A DNA stretch of 64,000 nt from an uncultured Candidatus Poseidoniales archaeon (GTDB taxonomy: Archaea > Thermoplasmatota > Poseidoniia > Poseidoniales > Thalassarchaeaceae), in NCBI GenBank assembly GCA_902560445.1, contig CACELO010000001.1, positions 106,968 through 170,967 on the forward strand, given 5' to 3'. Under the pieces are notes generated by a model. That model searched no databases. It saw only the letters and a program-made list of their open reading frames with translations, and had not been told where the DNA came from. The number at the start of each line of letters is the position of its first letter. The first letter of the stretch is position 1. Below are positions 37,014 to 47,164 of the stretch, piece by piece. Both the position numbers and the translations under genes were made by a program.

Positions 37014-37922
37014 TTATTGTGTTCCAACAGTACTTGGCTCATGTATGATAATTGCTGCCAACAAGACCCAACCGGTCAGCATTGAAACTCGGAATAGAGT
37101 TGTTTGAAAATCTGCAATTCTTTCTCTTGCAATGATAACAGCGATATTTGCAATGGCCATAATTCCAGCGGCTGCTAAGAAATAGATTTCATCCATCGGG
37201 TCGGCGATTGCGAAGCAAGCAAACCAAAGTAAAGTCAGTTGCACCGATGTTCGTGTAGTTGCTTGTTCGGAAAATCTCGCTGGGAACGAATGAATTCCTT
37301 GTTTGCGATCGCTTTCAACATCCATGCGAGCATAATTGATATCAAAGGCAGTAATCCAAAGAGCTACTCCTAAACTGATGAAGAAGATGGTAGGATACCA
37401 ATGTGAATTTAGTATTGCATCCCACCGATGGACATCAGCCGAGAGTGCCAGCCAAGCGCCCGCGGGAGCCAAACCAAGGCAGAGCCCCAACCAAAGGTGA
37501 CAACCCCAAGTGTAACGCTTGGTATATGGATAAATTACGAACGCTAAGACAGGTAACCAAGCCATCATCAATGCGACTTCATTTAGTTGCCAGGCACTGA
37601 ATAGTAGCATAATCAAGAATACCAAACCTAAATTCCAAGCGGTTCGCATAGACATTGAGCCACTTACTAAATGTCGGCTTTCAGTACGCGGATTTTGAGC
37701 ATCTATGTCACGATCAATGATACGATTCAGAGTCATTGCAAGGCCCCTTGCCCCGACCGCTGCAATTAGAATCCAAACAATGTCCACAGACATCCCACTC
37801 GAGTCGCTTGGGAGTTGTTCGATGAATTGATTGTGAGCGTGAATATAACCGATTAGAACGAACGGTAATGAGAATAGAGTATGCTCAACTTTGACGAATT
37901 CTAGAATTTCTTTGGCCCCCAT
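37014..37922 (-). CDS. UbiA-family prenyltransferase (quinone biosynthesis type)
   Basis: VKVEHTLFSLPFVLIGYIHA, AMTLNRIIDRDIDAQNPRTESRHLVSG, DINYARMDVESDRKQGIHSFPARFS. Confidence 0.92.
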   Translation of the reverse strand: MGAKEILEFVKVEHTLFSLPFVLIGYIHAHNQFIEQLPSDSSGMSVDIVWILIAAVGARGLAMTLNRIIDRDIDAQNPRTESRHLVSGSMSMRTAWNLGLVFLIMLLFSAWQLNEVALMMAWLPVLAFVIYPYTKRYTWGCHLWLGLCLGLAPAGAWLALSADVHRWDAILNSHWYPTIFFISLGVALWITAFDINYARMDVESDRKQGIHSFPARFSEQATTRTSVQLTLLWFACFAIADPMDEIYFLAAAGIMAIANIAVIIARERIADFQTTLFRVSMLTGWVLLAAIIIHEPSTVGTQ

Positions 37923-37931
37923 AATCCGACC

Positions 37932-39845
37932 TCATAGGTTGTTTTCTTCCATCCAAGCCTCAACCTTAGCCTCTACTTCAGGGTCATGAAGGGTTACTCC
38001 AGGCCAACGCCTAACTGGATGGGGGCCTGTATTACTCGGAATCGGTGCGGTTGCATCCCAAGCAAGTCGAGAACGATTCTCATCGAAATGTAAGTCCCTT
38101 GCCACATCGAATCTACAGAAAAATTGCCACAGTAATTTCCTTCTCCAACCATCTGCCTCTAAGTCGGCATCATCATCTGTGATGAATAGCCAGCGCAGAT
38201 TTTCTGAGCCATTTAGCGACCAGATAGCATCTCTGATATTTACGATATGTTCTCTCTGCGCAGCAGCCCCTTCCTCATTAACGGTTTCAACTGATTCTTG
38301 TGGCCTTGGTCCACCTTCGATATGCGTAGTTACAACCATCATCGAAGGACGTAGCATTCTGACTTGAGTAACACCTTCAATTTGGCTTACAGAATCAACC
38401 AGTGATTCGCCAGGTCCATCTGGTATTGTTAGTCCAAACATCGGATCATCATGAGTTGGGCTTGAAGCATCAATCATCACTTTGTCATGGACATTTAGGT
38501 GAGGTGAGGCATGTGCAAGTGAGTCAGCAACTTGGCCTTTCAGAACTTGTACATCATCCGAGATGTCAACCCTAGAGTCCAAGGCATCAAGAAGAGCATC
38601 TAGGTCCTTTACTGGATGATCTGGGTCGCAAGCGATAATCGATTTTAGGAACATCAATTGACCAGCCCCAAGTAGCCCTAATGCTGTCTTGCGAGCCTGT
38701 CGAGGATAGCGTTGTTTACTAGCCACAATCGCTAAATTGTGAAATCCTGTTTCTAGCGGTAGGAATAGATCAACGACATCTCTGTGTTGGAATTTTAGAA
38801 CCGGACGGAACGCATCTCCCACCGATTCACCCAAATATCCATCTTCCATTGGCGGAACTCCAACTATGGTTGCAGGTAGGACGGCGTTTTTCCTGTGCGT
38901 AATGGCGGTTACGTGCATGAAAGGATATTGCTCAGCTAATGAATAGTAGCCGAAGTGATCTCCGAATGGACCTTCGAGTTTTGTCTCTCCAGGAATTGTA
39001 TATCCCTCGATTACGAAATCTGCTTCTGCTGGGACATAGAGGTCGTTAGTCAGACACTTTGTCAGTCGCAAGCGGGCACCTCCAAGTAAGCCCGCAAATT
39101 CGTATTCAGACAAATTGTCTGGAAGTGGTGCAATCGCTGAGAATATCAATTCAGGTGGCCCTCCAATACAGATCGCAACAGGCATTCTGTTGTCACCGGA
39201 ATCGGCAGCGTGGTCAGCTCCATGCTTGTGACGCTGCCAATGCAATCCAACCTCCTTAGGGCCGAAAATTTGACCTCGATACATTCCCATATTATGGACT
39301 CCAGTATTAGGATCAGCAGTTACTACCAATGGTAGCGTAATGAATGGGCCACCATCTTCTGGCCAAGTGGTTGGAATCGGTAGTTTAGTCACATCAGGTT
39401 CATCCATGCGAACTTGCTGACAGGAACCCTTCCTGATCTTCTTGGGCGCCATCGACATCCCCTGCAAAGCTAGCGGAATACCAGTCCACGGCGCTCGAAG
39501 TATTCCACCTATATCCGGCTTCATCAAACCAACCATTCTTTCGCCTATTTCTGATGGTTCTTCGACACCCAAAGCACGATTAGTTCGCTGGTATGTTCCG
39601 AAGAGATTCATCGCTAAGGGAAATTCACTAATCGAACCGTCAGCCAATCGAGGTTGTTCGAACAAAATAGCCGGCCCTTTCGACTTGACTAACTTGTCAG
39701 CAATCGTCCCAGCTTCAAGATGACAATCCACAGGTTCAGAGACTCTACGCAACTCTCCTGCCCTATCTAACGCGTCGATGTACCGCGAGAGCCTACGCCA
39801 AGTCATAACCGCGCGTGGCGATTCACCGTTGAATATGTTCGTCAT
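37932..39845 (-). CDS. UbiD-family decarboxylase
   Basis: FEQPRLADGSISEFPLAMNLFGTYQRTNRALGV, GPFGDHFGYYSLAEQYPFMHVTAITHRKNAVLPATIVGVPPMEDGYLGE. Confidence 0.93.
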   Translation of the reverse strand: MTNIFNGESPRAVMTWRRLSRYIDALDRAGELRRVSEPVDCHLEAGTIADKLVKSKGPAILFEQPRLADGSISEFPLAMNLFGTYQRTNRALGVEEPSEIGERMVGLMKPDIGGILRAPWTGIPLALQGMSMAPKKIRKGSCQQVRMDEPDVTKLPIPTTWPEDGGPFITLPLVVTADPNTGVHNMGMYRGQIFGPKEVGLHWQRHKHGADHAADSGDNRMPVAICIGGPPELIFSAIAPLPDNLSEYEFAGLLGGARLRLTKCLTNDLYVPAEADFVIEGYTIPGETKLEGPFGDHFGYYSLAEQYPFMHVTAITHRKNAVLPATIVGVPPMEDGYLGESVGDAFRPVLKFQHRDVVDLFLPLETGFHNLAIVASKQRYPRQARKTALGLLGAGQLMFLKSIIACDPDHPVKDLDALLDALDSRVDISDDVQVLKGQVADSLAHASPHLNVHDKVMIDASSPTHDDPMFGLTIPDGPGESLVDSVSQIEGVTQVRMLRPSMMVVTTHIEGGPRPQESVETVNEEGAAAQREHIVNIRDAIWSLNGSENLRWLFITDDDADLEADGWRRKLLWQFFCRFDVARDLHFDENRSRLAWDATAPIPSNTGPHPVRRWPGVTLHDPEVEAKVEAWMEENNL

Positions 39846-39851
39846 GACATT

Positions 39852-41135
39852 TTGGACAAATTAGCCGACGGATTCATGGCCTATCCCACCTCGCCAACCA
39901 TTGTGGCGGAAGACATCACGACGTGCGATGTGCTGGTCATCGGAGCCGGACCGGGTGGTGGTAACGCCGCTCTCCATAGCGCTAGAAATGGTCTCAAGAC
40001 GATTCTAATTGAGGACCATCCGGAGATTGGAACTCCTGTACACTGCGGAGAGTGTATCTCTGATATTGCCTGTGATAATCTCAAACTCGACCTACCGGCT
40101 CACGTCATCAGTAAGCGAGTACACGGCATTCGTGTGATATTCCCAGATGGAACAGCCAAGAAACTCACTGAGGAAGGCTACGTTTTGGAAAAGCACCTTT
40201 TCGAGCGCTGGATTGCAGAGGAAGCAGTATCCGAGGGAGCTCAATTACAACTATCTCACAAATTACGTAGTATGGAGAAACAATACGACGCAAATGGTAA
40301 GTTCACAGGTTGGCTTTGTGATGGGAATGGTGAGCAATTCCCAATTCAAACAAAGGTCATTATTGATGCATCCGGCGTAGCCGCAGTGGCCTCTAAAATT
40401 CTCGATTTAAACACTCGAGGTCAGGTTATTGCAGGTATGCAATACGAGATGCTTGAAGTCCCAACAGATGATTATCTTGACTTTTATATTTGGCCGGAGT
40501 ACGCCGAAAAGGGTTACCTATGGATGATTCCAAAGTGTGACGGTAGAGCCAATGTAGGCTTGGTTACAGAGGATAAGCCGCGCACCAAGAAGGCCCTTGA
40601 CGAATTCATAGAAGCAACCCACTTCAAAGATCTAGAACAAGTTCCACCTCCGTGGAAAGAAAAGGGCAATCCTGCATTCGGTGGTACCATTCCAATTTCC
40701 GGACCTTTCGAATTAACCTATGATGATGGACTTATGCTGGTAGGCGATGCCGCGGGTTTCACTTCACCTTTGTTTGAAGGCGGATCTCATCTTGCTCTGA
40801 AGTCTGCAACTTTTGCAGCAGATGTTGCTGCCGAGCAGATAGCAGCCAACGACCTCTCGGCGAGCAAGATGTCTCGATACCAGAAACTCTGGAGTAATGA
40901 ATTCCCACCTTATGATAAAATTTTGAGAGGAAAGTCGGCATTATTCGATCTTACTGACGAAGACATGTCAATCATGGCTCAGTGTTTCCCTGATGAAATG
41001 AGCAATATGGGTCCACATGGAAAGTTAGCAGTATGTTTGCGACTATTGATGCGAAGACCAAGCCTGTACGGAAAGCGGATTATATCTGCAATGCTTTCAT
41101 TCGGTTATTCAAGGGCGAAGTTTTACGGCTGGTGA
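39852..41135 (+). CDS. Geranylgeranyl reductase-family FAD-dependent oxidoreductase
   Basis: CDVLVIGAGPGGGNAALHSARNGLKTILIEDHPEIGTPVHCGECIS, LMLVGDAAGFTSPLFEGGSHLALKSA. Confidence 0.92.
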   Translation: MDKLADGFMAYPTSPTIVAEDITTCDVLVIGAGPGGGNAALHSARNGLKTILIEDHPEIGTPVHCGECISDIACDNLKLDLPAHVISKRVHGIRVIFPDGTAKKLTEEGYVLEKHLFERWIAEEAVSEGAQLQLSHKLRSMEKQYDANGKFTGWLCDGNGEQFPIQTKVIIDASGVAAVASKILDLNTRGQVIAGMQYEMLEVPTDDYLDFYIWPEYAEKGYLWMIPKCDGRANVGLVTEDKPRTKKALDEFIEATHFKDLEQVPPPWKEKGNPAFGGTIPISGPFELTYDDGLMLVGDAAGFTSPLFEGGSHLALKSATFAADVAAEQIAANDLSASKMSRYQKLWSNEFPPYDKILRGKSALFDLTDEDMSIMAQCFPDEMSNMGPHGKLAVCLRLLMRRPSLYGKRIISAMLSFGYSRAKFYGW

Positions 41136-41139
41136 TTCG

Positions 41140-43497
41140 ATACTCCCCACTGTTGGCAATCTTCTGATTTTACTGGCGATAGTTTCCAGCCTAATTTGGT
41201 GCTTCTCACGATTACCGGCAGGAGAACCTCTAGCAAGACATACCACTTTAGCGGCTCAAGTCGCACCTTGGGTATTCTTGACGACTGCATTCATATTCGA
41301 TTTCGAAGTTTTAGATTTGGTTTCAAGATATGGTGGGGAAGAATTACCACTGCTCTATCGAATATCTGCTGTTTGGGGAGGTAGAGCCGGACCACTTCTG
41401 CTTTGGGCGGCAATAATGGGTACTGTCACTTGGTTCATGTCGGGACGCAATGTCTCGAATTCAGTTGAGATCAGACTAATGCACGGTTGTACCGCTGCGA
41501 TAATTGTAATTTCTTGGATTCTCTCACCTTTTGCAGAGTCAACTGGTTGGAGAGGAACTCTCAATCCATTACTACAAACCGACCTAATGGTAATTCATCC
41601 ACCGGTTGTTTTTGCATATTACTCACTCTGTCTAGCAGTTGCTAGTATAGCTCTTGCCGGGCTTATCAAAGGTCATGAGGCGAGGCGAGTGCACGAAGCC
41701 CAACTACACTGGGCACGTGCTGGATTCCTTATCGGAACCATAGGAATTGGATTAGGTGGATTGTGGGCCTATACAGTACTCGACTGGGGTGGATATTGGG
41801 CTTGGGATCCAGTCGAAACAGGCTCTATTCTGCCTTGGTTCGCGCTATTGATGATTGTACATGCCCGTGCGCGAACCGACTCCGAAAGAGACTCTGCAAT
41901 ACTTGCTTCACCAGCCCTTGGCATGCTCGCTGGTGCGCTTGCAATCCATGCAACATTAGTCACGCGTGCGAATGGAGTATGGGCCTCAGTACACTCTTTC
42001 GTCGGTAATGAAGAAGCAAGAGAATACAACGACCCGTACATAAGAATCGTACAATTATTCAACGATGGTGCAGCTGGTTTGGAAGTAGCAGGATATTTCC
42101 TAATTATGATATCACTTTGTTTTGCAGCTTTCTTGTGGTTAGTAAAACAACAAGAGCAACTACTCGATTCATCTTCAAAGACTTCGATGATAATAGAGAA
42201 TCGTAATGTCTCCATTGCTTTGCTCGTCGCTACCCCTGCATTGGGTATTTGGATGGGTTCAACAGCGATAACTTTGGTCGGAGCAGCACTGATGTTTTTG
42301 CTAATCAAAGGAGACTCTGAGAAACCTCCTGCGGCTTGGGTCTTTGGAGGAGTTTTCCTAATGTTGTTCGCAAGTTGGTCGTGGGCCGCAAGTTTGGAAC
42401 AATCGATTATTGGGATGTTACTTTTCTTGGGCCCATGGTTGATGTCTGCGGAAGAAGAGGAATCACCACTAACAAAATTGTTCAACGATACTTCAGTTCG
42501 CATGAAGGTCGCGAGAGCAATTCCTTGGTATTCTGCTGCCGCCTTCCTTACATTGACCTGGTTATTACTAGCCGCTGAGATAGATGGGACCAGCCTAGCG
42601 GCTCACGAATTCTACGGCTCTCCAATACTAGTCTTGGTAATTCTAGCGATTACAATCTACTCTCTTGGAAAGAGCATCGATGCAAAGCGTGGAAACGCAT
42701 TCATGGCTACTACACTACTCGCCTCGTTACTATTCGCATATTACGCAGAGGAGTTCTCTCTTCCCGGCGATCCTCAACTTATGCTCACAGACAATATCTC
42801 ACGGGGTAGCCTTGCAATGTTCATGCTAACTTGGCTATTCGTGGCTCTACCTCCAACCGCGAAGGTGGTATTCACGATTGGTCGCAAGATATTGCCGAAA
42901 TTACGAGCCGATGGAATAACCGCCAAATCTAATGCAGCCCGTTTGAGATTGATTGGTTCCCATCTTGCACACTTAGGACTCATACTACTTCTCTTAGGAC
43001 ACGTACTTACCACTACCTTGGTAGATCGCGCCGACCCAAGCCATCTTGTAACGCTAGAGAAAGACAACCCTGTAAAATTCAAAGAATACGAACTAACTTT
43101 CAGCGATACTGTCTTGCTAAGTGAGGAAGATCCCGAATACGACTACAAAATAGGTGATGGATTCGCTGGATTTGTTATCGAGGTCACAAAAGACGGAGAG
43201 AAAGTCGACGAAGTGACTCCTGGAATTCTCCGCTTTAGTTGGACAACAACTCGCTCGGAAGTAGATAGAGTGGTCCGTCCAAGCGGAGATATGATATTTA
43301 TTCTCGATCAACAACAGGCAGAAATCAGCCTCACCTCAATGATGCGAGGCGAGACCGATGAAGTTGAAGAAATCCGCGTCACAGTACACGATTTGCGGGG
43401 TTCCCACCTTGTCTGGGCTGGTTGGAGCCTAATCATGTTGGGCGGCCTTGCGGCCCTACTCAGTAGTAGCCCAGTGACCTCCGAAGAAGAGGAATAA
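41140..43497 (+). CDS. ccmF: CcmF/CcsA-family cytochrome c maturation protein; start uncertain (ORF track begins at 41278)
   Basis: PLLYRISAVWGGRAGPLLLWA, YTVLDWGGYWAWDPVETGSILPWFALLM (WWD domain); N-terminal homologous sequence LPTVGNLLILLAIV extends upstream of first canonical start codon. Confidence 0.85.
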   Translation: MLPTVGNLLILLAIVSSLIWCFSRLPAGEPLARHTTLAAQVAPWVFLTTAFIFDFEVLDLVSRYGGEELPLLYRISAVWGGRAGPLLLWAAIMGTVTWFMSGRNVSNSVEIRLMHGCTAAIIVISWILSPFAESTGWRGTLNPLLQTDLMVIHPPVVFAYYSLCLAVASIALAGLIKGHEARRVHEAQLHWARAGFLIGTIGIGLGGLWAYTVLDWGGYWAWDPVETGSILPWFALLMIVHARARTDSERDSAILASPALGMLAGALAIHATLVTRANGVWASVHSFVGNEEAREYNDPYIRIVQLFNDGAAGLEVAGYFLIMISLCFAAFLWLVKQQEQLLDSSSKTSMIIENRNVSIALLVATPALGIWMGSTAITLVGAALMFLLIKGDSEKPPAAWVFGGVFLMLFASWSWAASLEQSIIGMLLFLGPWLMSAEEEESPLTKLFNDTSVRMKVARAIPWYSAAAFLTLTWLLLAAEIDGTSLAAHEFYGSPILVLVILAITIYSLGKSIDAKRGNAFMATTLLASLLFAYYAEEFSLPGDPQLMLTDNISRGSLAMFMLTWLFVALPPTAKVVFTIGRKILPKLRADGITAKSNAARLRLIGSHLAHLGLILLLLGHVLTTTLVDRADPSHLVTLEKDNPVKFKEYELTFSDTVLLSEEDPEYDYKIGDGFAGFVIEVTKDGEKVDEVTPGILRFSWTTTRSEVDRVVRPSGDMIFILDQQQAEISLTSMMRGETDEVEEIRVTVHDLRGSHLVWAGWSLIMLGGLAALLSSSPVTSEEEE

Positions 43498-43548
43498 ACC
43501 CGAAAATTCTCCCTAAGGGAGAACCGTTTGTATCAAAAAGGGGAGATA

Positions 43549-43560
43549 GGTCGGCGGGTC
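43549..43560 (+). promoter_or_regulatory. Leader element GGTCGGCGGGTC upstream of FKBP gene
   Basis: Matches 8172-8183; 19 nt gap to ATG in both cases. Confidence 0.4.
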
Positions 43561-43579
43561 GCCCTCAGGAGGCTAATCC

Positions 43580-44278
43580 ATGGACAACGGTGCAATCGTT
43601 CACGTAGAATACGACCTTTACAATGCTGAATCTGGCGATCTTATCGAGACTACCAGAGAGGAGATTGCCAAGGAGCACGATGTCTTTGATGAAGCTCGCA
43701 CTTACGAGCCGATGATTACCGTAGTCGGAGAAGGTCGCCTAATAGCTGGCTTCGAGGCTCATCTTTCCGATGCTCAGGCAGACAACGAGTACACTTTCGA
43801 TATCGAGCCTGCCGATGCTTACGGTGAGCGCGACGCGTCTCTAGTGGAGACTATCTCCCAGAATGTTCTACTTCGCAGCGTTGGTGACCCAAACATGCTT
43901 GCCATTGGTGCTCCGGTCGAAATCGGCGGTCGTAATGGAATCTTGCAAATGCTACGCGCCGGTCGCGCTCGAATCGATTACAACCATCCTCTAGCGGGTA
44001 CTACACTGCGTTACACATACACCATCGTCAAGGTGGTAGAGGACCGCGCTGAGCGGGTTGCTACACTACTTCAAATGAATACTGGCCGCTCGGACTTCGA
44101 GGTTGAATTCGATGGTGACGATGTTACTATCACACTACCTGATTCAATCGCCTATGACCAGAACTGGGCATATGCCAAGTTCTCTTTGGTCCGCGCACTG
44201 CGCGAGCACCTCGAGGTCGGAACCGTGGTATTCCGAGAAGTTCACGAACCACGCGTTGCAGCAGATGAAGAAGAGTGA
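43580..44278 (+). CDS. FKBP-type peptidyl-prolyl isomerase (SlyD-like)
   Basis: GAIVHVEYDLYNAESGDLIETT, VVGEGRLIAGFEAHLSDAQADNEYTFDIEPADAYGERDASLVE. Confidence 0.9.
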   Translation: MDNGAIVHVEYDLYNAESGDLIETTREEIAKEHDVFDEARTYEPMITVVGEGRLIAGFEAHLSDAQADNEYTFDIEPADAYGERDASLVETISQNVLLRSVGDPNMLAIGAPVEIGGRNGILQMLRAGRARIDYNHPLAGTTLRYTYTIVKVVEDRAERVATLLQMNTGRSDFEVEFDGDDVTITLPDSIAYDQNWAYAKFSLVRALREHLEVGTVVFREVHEPRVAADEEE

Positions 44279-44461
44279 TTGTGCCTCTCGGTACTCATAG
44301 GGCACGTCAACGCCTTACGGCTCAGTAGACCCTTTCGTCGTCATTGAGGCGACTTTGGGAGACAACCTTCGGTCATCAATGTAGCAGTTAATCCAAAATG
44401 TGAGAATTATTGGCTCTACTTTCCGTTCGGTTGAAGACTGAGAGACGTTCCAGAATCATAC

Positions 44462-45073
44462 ATGCGCACGCGGCTGACCGTGTTCAGTTTTCTACTCATG
44501 CTGGTATTTTCGACCATCAGTGCTGGTTGCATGGGTTTGGTTATGCAACGTGAAATTATGGAAGATATGCGCGAAGAACCGTTCGTAAACAACAAGGAAG
44601 AGTCGTTCTTTTGGGAAGTTATGTTCACTTCTGAATCTCTTGATATTGAATCCGTCCAATACACAAATGAAACCCCAATCGTGTTTGACGAGACAGTATC
44701 AAAGATGTCTATTACCTTCCGTGCTGAATTCCCTTATTCTACTCTCCTTGATCTCAACGAAAGTAATGAGCTTCGATATGTCGAAGTCAAGGTTTGGGAG
44801 CCCGGTGTAAAGGAATCTGGGGGTAATCCATATTGGGAGGTAAGGGCAACCCAGGATTACCCATTAGAGAGATTTGATTTTTCTAGTCTGGCAAATGGAA
44901 AGTGGACGGTAGAAATTGACGCTCGAGGATATGGTATCGATCCCGGTGTCACACAATTCGCTTTTCACGATTATTTCGAGATGACACTAACGATTACCAA
45001 GCCCTGTGTACAGTTTAAAGAAATACACGAAGATGGCGAGTGTACTGATTTATCTCTACTGGAAGATCTCTGA
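44462..45073 (+). CDS. Putative secreted lipoprotein of unknown function
   Basis: MRTRLTVFSFLLMLVFSTISAGCMG signal with lipobox-like C. Confidence 0.65.
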   Translation: MRTRLTVFSFLLMLVFSTISAGCMGLVMQREIMEDMREEPFVNNKEESFFWEVMFTSESLDIESVQYTNETPIVFDETVSKMSITFRAEFPYSTLLDLNESNELRYVEVKVWEPGVKESGGNPYWEVRATQDYPLERFDFSSLANGKWTVEIDARGYGIDPGVTQFAFHDYFEMTLTITKPCVQFKEIHEDGECTDLSLLEDL

Positions 45074-45153
45074 TTTCACCGTTGACGCCCCTTTGGGGCG
45101 ATGCGTAGCGCTTATGAGGGAAGGTCAGGTCGCCGCGCCACTGAGGATACATC

Positions 45154-45768
45154 ATGAGTGAGAATGAGTCGCCCCTAGTACCGTATGATGTCTATGAGAC
45201 ACACGCGGTTCACATCGGAACAAATCAGAAGTCCTCAGATATGCAACGATTCATCGATAAAGATCGAGCGGATGGGAGCGGACTGCATTTGATTGACATC
45301 AATCAAACCGACGCTCGAATCCGAACCGTCGCTAACTTTCTATCTCACTACGACCCTGAGAGAATCCTTGTCGTAAGTGCTCGTCAATACGGACAGAGGC
45401 CTGCACGTAAGTTCGCTCAGTCAATCGGCGCAAAAAGAATCGTTGGCCGTTTTATTCCTGGAACACTAACAAATCCTAAGCTTCGAACGTACACTGAACC
45501 CGAGGTATTGGTAGTAACCGACCCAGCGGCCGACTCACAGGCCCTGTCAGAGGCTGTATCGACTGGTCTTCCGATAGTTGGAATTGTAGATGCAAACAAT
45601 ACTCTTCGAAACGTTGACCTCGCCCTCCCTGCGAATAACAAAGGTCGCCGCTCTTTGGCTCTAATTTACTGGCTACTTTCCCGAGAGATGCTAACATCTC
45701 GCGGTGCTACAAACTACGCAGATTGGGAACGTGCTCAAGACGTAGAAGATTGGGAATCAACATTTTGA
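45154..45768 (+). CDS. rps2: 30S ribosomal protein S2
   Basis: GLHLIDINQTDARIRTVANFLSHYDPERILVVSARQYGQRPARKFAQSIGAKRIVGRFIPGTLTNP, VGIVDANNTLRNVDLALPANNKGRRSLALIYWLL. Confidence 0.96.
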   Translation: MSENESPLVPYDVYETHAVHIGTNQKSSDMQRFIDKDRADGSGLHLIDINQTDARIRTVANFLSHYDPERILVVSARQYGQRPARKFAQSIGAKRIVGRFIPGTLTNPKLRTYTEPEVLVVTDPAADSQALSEAVSTGLPIVGIVDANNTLRNVDLALPANNKGRRSLALIYWLLSREMLTSRGATNYADWERAQDVEDWESTF

Positions 45769-45795
45769 ATTCTAACTTTCATTTTAATCGTTGGA

Positions 45796-46800
45796 TTGAT
45801 GATGAATGGGCTTCCGCCTTGTCTCATGGTAGAGCCGGTGCCGCTATTTCTCGCGCCGATGGCCGGAGTCACGGATTTGGCCTATCGACTGTTGGCTCGT
45901 GAGACCGGTGCGGACCTTACATTCACTGAATTTACAGCGGCCTCAGGTCTCTCACGTCATGCTAAACACTCGTGGCTTAAGGTCGAATCTGACCCTAGAG
46001 AATCACCATTCATTCCACAAATCTTTGGTGGAGATATTGACGAAATGGTTCAGACTGTAAAATTGCTACAGGATCGAGCGGACATAATCGATCTTAATTT
46101 CGGCTGTCCTGCTCCTAAAGTTTGTCGCAACGATGCTGGTGCGGCCTTACTACGTAATCCCGACAAAGTCGTTGAGATGGTTCGAGCATGCATCGAAGCG
46201 GCGGACATTCCAATCACTGTGAAGATGCGATTAGGAACAGGAAATGGTCCTAATACAGCTTTGGAAATTTGCCAAAGAATAGAGGCAGAAGGCATCAAGC
46301 GAATTTGTGTACATGGTCGGACCCTTCGCCAGAGATATTCTGGAGAATCGGATTGGTCTCAAATCCGAGACATTGTCGAGGCTGTCGATATACCTGTAAT
46401 AGCCAATGGCGATGTGATTGACGCCAAATCAGCTGCGGCTTGTATCGAAGCCACCGGCGCGGCAGGATTGATGATTGGAAGGGGGGCAATAGGCCGCCCA
46501 ACAATCTTCCATGAGATTAAACGAGATTTAGGATGGTTAAATCAGACGCCTTATTGGGGTGAGGATAACCCAGCAGTAGCGCGTTCTTGGTGTTGGGAAA
46601 GATATCTTCAATTGAGTTCAGAGGTGTACCAAGAAGGTTATTGCAAGAACCTCAAGCGTCACGCTGTATCCTTCACCAAGGGACTTCCTGGTGCATCGAA
46701 TATGAGAGTAGAATTGCATTCGACCCAAAACGAACAACAATTAGGGATGCGAGTTTCCAGATACCTTGAGGAACTTACTTCAACAGGGGTAGCAGCATAA
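45796..46800 (+). CDS. dus: tRNA-dihydrouridine synthase
   Basis: LAPMAGVTDLAYRLLARETGADLTFTEF, DIIDLNFGCPAPKVCRNDAGAALLRNP, ICVHGRTLRQRYSGESDW, VIANGDV. Confidence 0.95.
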   Translation: MMMNGLPPCLMVEPVPLFLAPMAGVTDLAYRLLARETGADLTFTEFTAASGLSRHAKHSWLKVESDPRESPFIPQIFGGDIDEMVQTVKLLQDRADIIDLNFGCPAPKVCRNDAGAALLRNPDKVVEMVRACIEAADIPITVKMRLGTGNGPNTALEICQRIEAEGIKRICVHGRTLRQRYSGESDWSQIRDIVEAVDIPVIANGDVIDAKSAAACIEATGAAGLMIGRGAIGRPTIFHEIKRDLGWLNQTPYWGEDNPAVARSWCWERYLQLSSEVYQEGYCKNLKRHAVSFTKGLPGASNMRVELHSTQNEQQLGMRVSRYLEELTSTGVAA

Positions 46801-47162
46801 TGCACGATTCAATAAATGTCAAAGGTACGGAATTACAAAATTGCTCAAATGAACCACTAACCGGGTGGTTTAGGGATGGCTGTTGTAATACAGATTCACG
46901 AGATAGAGGCTCACACACAGTTTGTGCAATTCTAACAGAGGATTTTCTGAAATTTGCTCAGTCACAAGGTAATGACCTAATCACACCCGCTCCTCAATTT
47001 GGTTTTCCTGGATTAAAAGAAGGTGATAGATGGTGTGTATGTGCTGGAACTTGGCAGGATGCAGCGGAAGCAGGAGTAGCCTGCCCCGTCGTTTTAGAAG
47101 CGACTCATGAAGAATCACTTGCAGTATGTGATATCGAGATGCTGAAAAGGCATGCAGCCTAA
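46800..47162 (+). CDS. DUF2237-family protein
   Basis: NVKGTELQNCSNEPLTGWFRDGCCNTDSRDRGSHTVCAILTEDFLKF...GDRWCVCAGTWQDAAEAGVACPVVLEATHE; start overlaps dus stop (TAATG). Confidence 0.88.
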   Translation: MHDSINVKGTELQNCSNEPLTGWFRDGCCNTDSRDRGSHTVCAILTEDFLKFAQSQGNDLITPAPQFGFPGLKEGDRWCVCAGTWQDAAEAGVACPVVLEATHEESLAVCDIEMLKRHAA

Positions 47163-47164
47163 TT

